A stretch of DNA of 9,547 nucleotides from Pseudarthrobacter sp. Its GTDB lineage: Bacteria; Actinomycetota; Actinomycetes; Actinomycetales; Micrococcaceae. The notes below the pieces were generated by a model, which was not told where the DNA came from, did no database searches, and was given only the letters and a program-made list of their open reading frames with translations. Every line of letters begins with the position of its first letter. Positions within the stretch are counted from its first letter, which is position 1. The stretch covers positions 1 to 9,547 of the forward strand of contig JABFWC010000458.1 in assembly GCA_013362385.1 (NCBI GenBank), given 5' to 3'. This document shows, piece by piece, positions 7,808 through 9,547 of this stretch. A program made the translations under genes and the position numbers.

Positions 7808-7828
7808 TCCTTGGGTATGCTTCCTGGT

Positions 7829-7857
7829 GGCCGCGGTCCGGGGAGGGTCCCGCGGCC
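7829..7857 (-). other. 8-bp GC-rich stem-loop in trpE leader
   Basis: Perfect complementary arms GGCCGCGG and CCGCGGCC (7829-7836 and 7850-7857) enclose a 13-nt loop. It is the stronger of the two hairpins in the leader and lies upstream of the candidate terminator hairpin, with about 20 nt between them. This arrangement resembles an attenuator, although alternative pairing with the second hairpin is hard to judge because both are built from GGCC-type sequence. Confidence 0.45.
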
Positions 7858-7873
7858 GGGCAGCCGGTCCGGC

Positions 7874-8335
7874 CTAGTGCGCTTGGCCCGTTGTGACGTC
7901 GAGGTCCCTGCCGTCGAAGCAGGTGCGGGTGCCGGTGTGGCACGCGGCCCCCACCTGGTCCACGCGCACCAGCAGCGCGTCGCCGTCGCAGTCCATGGCG
8001 ACCGACTTGACCCACTGGACGTGGCCTGAGGTGTCCCCCTTGCGCCAGTACTCCTGGCGGGAGCGGGAATAGAAGGTGACGCGGCCGGTGGTCATGGTCC
8101 GGTGCAGGGCCTCGTCATCCATCCAGCCGAGCATCAGGACTTCGTTGGTGTCGTACTGCTGCACGACGGCGGCCACGAGGCCGGCGGCGTCGCGCTTGAG
8201 GGCGGCCGCCACCTCTGCCGGGAGCGGGCCGGACGATGTGCCCGCGGCGGCACCAGGGGCCGGCGACGGCACGGATGCAACGGATGGGGACATGGCGGAT
8301 CCTGCGGTTTGGGCGGGGGCTTGCTGCTCAGACAT
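7874..8335 (-). CDS. hisI: Phosphoribosyl-AMP cyclohydrolase (HisI)
   Basis: This enzyme opens the adenine ring of phosphoribosyl-AMP in histidine biosynthesis. It is a monofunctional HisI without the HisE domain. From the ATG at 8335 it is 153 residues. The catalytic core begins near residue 38 and includes [14 protein letters not shown] (64-77), [22 protein letters not shown] (83-104), [10 protein letters not shown] (113-122) and [12 protein letters not shown] (129-140). Cys116, Cys132 and Cys139 are the expected zinc ligands, and Asp115, Asp117 and Asp119 the Mg-binding aspartates. The first 37 residues are a low-complexity Ala/Pro/Ser extension, probably disordered. The start is uncertain: the ATG at 8335 lacks a ribosome site but sits 7 nt after a -10-like TAGACT, which suits a leaderless transcript. 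The ATG at 8293 (139 residues) has AGGA at good spacing. It precedes trpE on the same strand and may be co-transcribed with it. Confidence 0.95.
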   Translation of the reverse strand: MSEQQAPAQTAGSAMSPSVASVPSPAPGAAAGTSSGPLPAEVAAALKRDAAGLVAAVVQQYDTNEVLMLGWMDDEALHRTMTTGRVTFYSRSRQEYWRKGDTSGHVQWVKSVAMDCDGDALLVRVDQVGAACHTGTRTCFDGRDLDVTTGQAH

Positions 8336-8342
8336 CGGGTCA

Positions 8343-8348
8343 AGTCTA
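8343..8348 (-). promoter_or_regulatory. Candidate leaderless -10 element for hisI
   Basis: The minus strand reads TAGACT, a TAnnnT-type actinobacterial -10 element, separated from the hisI ATG by 7 nt. That spacing puts the transcription start at or next to the A of the ATG. hisI has a divergent gene upstream, so a promoter must lie in this gap. No good -35 is visible, which is common in this group. Confidence 0.45.
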
Positions 8349-8433
8349 GTGCCTCCACCGGCGGCCTTTCCCGATGTGAACAACGGCACGCCAGCAGCGG
8401 CTGCGGTGCTGCCCATCTTCGCGGCTCTCGTGC

Positions 8434-8439
8434 TAGTTT
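8434..8439 (+). promoter_or_regulatory. Candidate leaderless extended -10 element for the TIGR03085 gene
   Basis: TGCTAGTTT holds a TAGTTT hexamer with an upstream TG, an extended -10 pattern. Eight bases separate it from the ATG at 8448, or five from an in-frame GTG at 8445. No Shine-Dalgarno sequence lies before the start, so a leaderless or near-leaderless mRNA fits. The -35 position (around 8410-8416) is poor. Confidence 0.45.
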
Positions 8440-8447
8440 TCCAAGTG

Positions 8448-9092
8448 ATGCATTTCGTCGAACCGTCCCGAGAAGTCCTGGCCGAAACCCTGCTTGCGGC
8501 CGGTCCTGACGCGCCCACATTGTGCAAGGGCTGGCGCACCCGGGACCTCGCCGCGCATCTGTACCTGCGGGAGCGAAAGGCGGCCGTGGGGCTGGGGCTG
8601 ATCATCAAGCGCCTGGCCAAAGCATCGGACCAGGCCACGGCCAGGCTGGCGGCCAAACTCACCAGCAACGAGGACTACGCCCGGCTGGTGAACACCTTCC
8701 GGGCCGGGCCGCCCGCACTGTCACCGATGAACATCAAGGCGCTGGACGAGAGTTCCAACCTGATCGAATACTTCGTGCACACCGAGGACGTCCGGCGGGC
8801 CGTGGACCGGTGGGCGCCACGGGCGCTGGACGAGGCCTACTCGGACGCCCTCTGGGACGAGCTGGTCAAGCGTGCCGCCATCCTGTACCGCGGCGTGGAC
8901 CTGGGCATCGTCCTTGTCCGGCCGTCGGGTCCCCGCCACGTCGCCAAGCGCGCCCCTGTCTCCGTGGCCATCGTGGGCGAGCCGGGCGAACTGCTGATGC
9001 ACGCCCATGGCCGCACCCGCCACGCCCTGGTCACCTTCGAAGGCCAGCCCGACGCCGTCGCCCTCCTCCAGTCAGCCGAAGTAGGGCTCTAA
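8448..9092 (+). CDS. TIGR03085 family putative metal-binding protein (DinB/maleylpyruvate isomerase-like fold)
   Basis: This 214-residue protein is the only plus-strand gene. Its N-terminal half looks like the DinB / mycothiol-dependent maleylpyruvate isomerase helical bundle: an initial [23 protein letters not shown] segment, then [16 protein letters not shown] with His37, and [15 protein letters not shown] (104-118) with His111. These two histidines are likely metal ligands. The C-terminal part (about 165-212), with [21 protein letters not shown], resembles the small SCP2-like end domain in these proteins. The substrate is unknown. Related proteins use mycothiol or act on small metabolites, but nothing here proves that. 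The ATG at 8448 is chosen because homology-like sequence begins there; GTG at 8445 would add one residue. It is divergent from hisI and convergent with hisF, so it splits the his genes and is probably transcribed alone. Confidence 0.88.
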   Translation: MHFVEPSREVLAETLLAAGPDAPTLCKGWRTRDLAAHLYLRERKAAVGLGLIIKRLAKASDQATARLAAKLTSNEDYARLVNTFRAGPPALSPMNIKALDESSNLIEYFVHTEDVRRAVDRWAPRALDEAYSDALWDELVKRAAILYRGVDLGIVLVRPSGPRHVAKRAPVSVAIVGEPGELLMHAHGRTRHALVTFEGQPDAVALLQSAEVGL

Positions 9093-9100
9093 TCCCCACC

Positions 9101-9151
9101 CGCTCCCTAGCCTCCCAAGCTCGGCCAGGGAACCCTGCGGGCGTGGGCCCA
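9101..9151. repeat. 51-bp intergenic tandem repeat, copy 1
   Basis: This is the first of two copies that differ at one position (GCGTGGG here, GCGCGGG in copy 2). It begins 8 nt after the stop of the plus-strand gene. Within it, 9104-9112 and 9123-9131 form a 9-bp stem with a 10-nt loop. On the minus-strand RNA the one non-Watson-Crick pair is G-U, whereas plus-strand RNA would have an A-C mismatch, so the fold favours the hisF-side transcript. There is no U-run after it. Confidence 0.9.
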
Positions 9152-9156
9152 ACCAC

Positions 9157-9207
9157 CGCTCCCTAGCCTCCCAAGCTCGGCCAGGGAACCCTGCGGGCGC
9201 GGGCCCA
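9157..9207. repeat. 51-bp intergenic tandem repeat, copy 2
   Basis: The second copy lies 56 bp from the first, with a 5-nt spacer (9152-9156), and ends directly against the hisF stop codon. The same stem-loop occurs at 9160-9168 with 9179-9187. The unit also contains CAGGGAACCCTG and ends GGGCCCA. It resembles the dispersed palindromic intergenic repeats of high-GC genomes; a wider family is inference. Confidence 0.9.
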
Positions 9208-9547
9208 TCACCTGACTTCGAAGCCTGCTGCGCGGATGGCGTCCTTGACCTGGGTCATCATGTCGTCCGGCCCCCAGTGGAAGATGGACGCGGCCAGCAC
9301 GGCATCCGCACCGGCCGCCACTGCCGGCGGGAAGTGGGCCGGCTCCCCCGCGCCGCCGGAGGCGATGATCGGGACCTTGACGGCGGCCCGGACCAGCTTG
9401 ATGAGTTCGAGGTCGAAGCCGTCCTTCGTGCCGTCGGCGTCGATGGAGTTGAGCAGGATCTCCCCCACGCCGCGCCCGGCTGCTACCCTGGCCCATTCGA
9501 TGGCGTCGATGCCCGACCCGGTGCGTCCGCCGTGGGAGGTGACTTCG
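9208..9547 (-). CDS. hisF: Imidazole glycerol phosphate synthase cyclase subunit, C-terminal part; 5' end outside window
   Basis: The visible 113 codons are the C-terminal part of HisF, the (beta/alpha)8 cyclase that, with the glutaminase HisH, forms imidazole glycerol phosphate and AICAR in histidine biosynthesis. The frame is open from the right edge, starting [18 protein letters not shown], and reaches [20 protein letters not shown]. The Asp of NSID corresponds to the second catalytic aspartate (Asp176 in Thermotoga HisF). [13 protein letters not shown] and [15 protein letters not shown] are the C-terminal phosphate-binding loops. The protein ends at FEVR with TGA at 9208-9210. The absent N-terminal part should be about 145 residues. 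Directly downstream are the two repeats and a convergent gene. Confidence 0.97.
   Translation of the reverse strand, partial: EVTSHGGRTGSGIDAIEWARVAAGRGVGEILLNSIDADGTKDGFDLELIKLVRAAVKVPIIASGGAGEPAHFPPAVAAGADAVLAASIFHWGPDDMMTQVKDAIRAAGFEVR

Larger units (their letters stand above)
7761..7873 (-). promoter_or_regulatory. trpE leader region between hisI and trpE
   Basis: This 113-nt stretch separates hisI from trpE on the same strand. It is very GC-rich with two hairpins (complement of 7829-7857 and of 7793-7807). A consensus-like AAGGAG (complement of 7807-7812) lies 46 nt from the trpE ATG with no start codon nearby. No ATG, GTG or TTG exists on the minus strand within the stretch and no run of Trp codons is seen, so classical leader-peptide attenuation is not supported. 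I see no convincing -35/-10 promoter, so read-through from hisI is likely. Confidence 0.5.

Noticed and set aside
7829..7857. T-box riboswitch before trpE
   Set aside because: The minus strand contains GGACCGCGG, slightly like the T-box core, but only about 8 of 14 consensus positions match. The core falls inside a simple hairpin, and no specifier loop is visible in 113 nt.
6078..7877. A 599-codon open frame on the plus strand antisense to trpE
   Set aside because: It mirrors the codon structure of trpE, has no domain I recognise and no ribosome binding site, and crosses the junction of two real genes.
9101..9207. CRISPR array
   Set aside because: There are only two copies, with a 5-nt spacer, far below the spacer length of a CRISPR array, and no cas genes are present.

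Overview
This is a high-GC actinobacterial chromosomal segment. The gene order and the protein sequences point to the family Micrococcaceae, most likely Arthrobacter or Pseudarthrobacter. That assignment rests on recalled gene order and protein style, not on a search. The content is almost entirely biosynthetic housekeeping. All genes are on the minus strand except one.

Reading the minus strand from high to low coordinates, the window opens inside the 3' part of hisF (9208-9547). A short intergenic stretch follows, holding a near-perfect tandem repeat of 51 bp (9101-9207). Next comes the single plus-strand gene, a TIGR03085/DinB-like putative metal-binding protein (8448-9092), which converges on hisF and diverges from hisI. 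The divergent gap (8336-8447) appears to hold two back-to-back leaderless promoters. After it the minus strand carries hisI, then a 113-nt leader with two GC-rich hairpins, then trpE, a Trp-operon-associated four-helix membrane protein, a small HGxxPAAW (DUF6704) membrane protein, trpC, trpB, trpA, lgt, and finally the 5' part of gltB, which runs off the left edge.

The junctions suggest operon organisation. The trpE stop overlaps the next start (TGATG), the HGxxPAAW stop overlaps trpC (TGATG), trpB overlaps trpA (GTGA), and lgt begins 3 nt after trpA. Larger gaps lie before trpE (113 nt), before the HGxxPAAW gene (105 nt), between trpC and trpB (79 nt, with a perfect hairpin) and before gltB (264 nt).

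Functionally, TrpE, TrpC, TrpB and TrpA cover chorismate to anthranilate and CdRP to tryptophan. trpD, trpG and trpF are absent here. In actinobacteria the TrpF step is normally supplied by the bifunctional isomerase PriA (HisA/TrpF), which fits the his-trp adjacency. Lgt (lipoprotein maturation) and GltB (glutamate synthase) are conserved neighbours rather than pathway members. I see no mobile element, CRISPR array, tRNA, rRNA or defence system. The least explained items are the two small membrane proteins inside the trp cluster, the trpE leader and the hairpin-forming tandem repeat.
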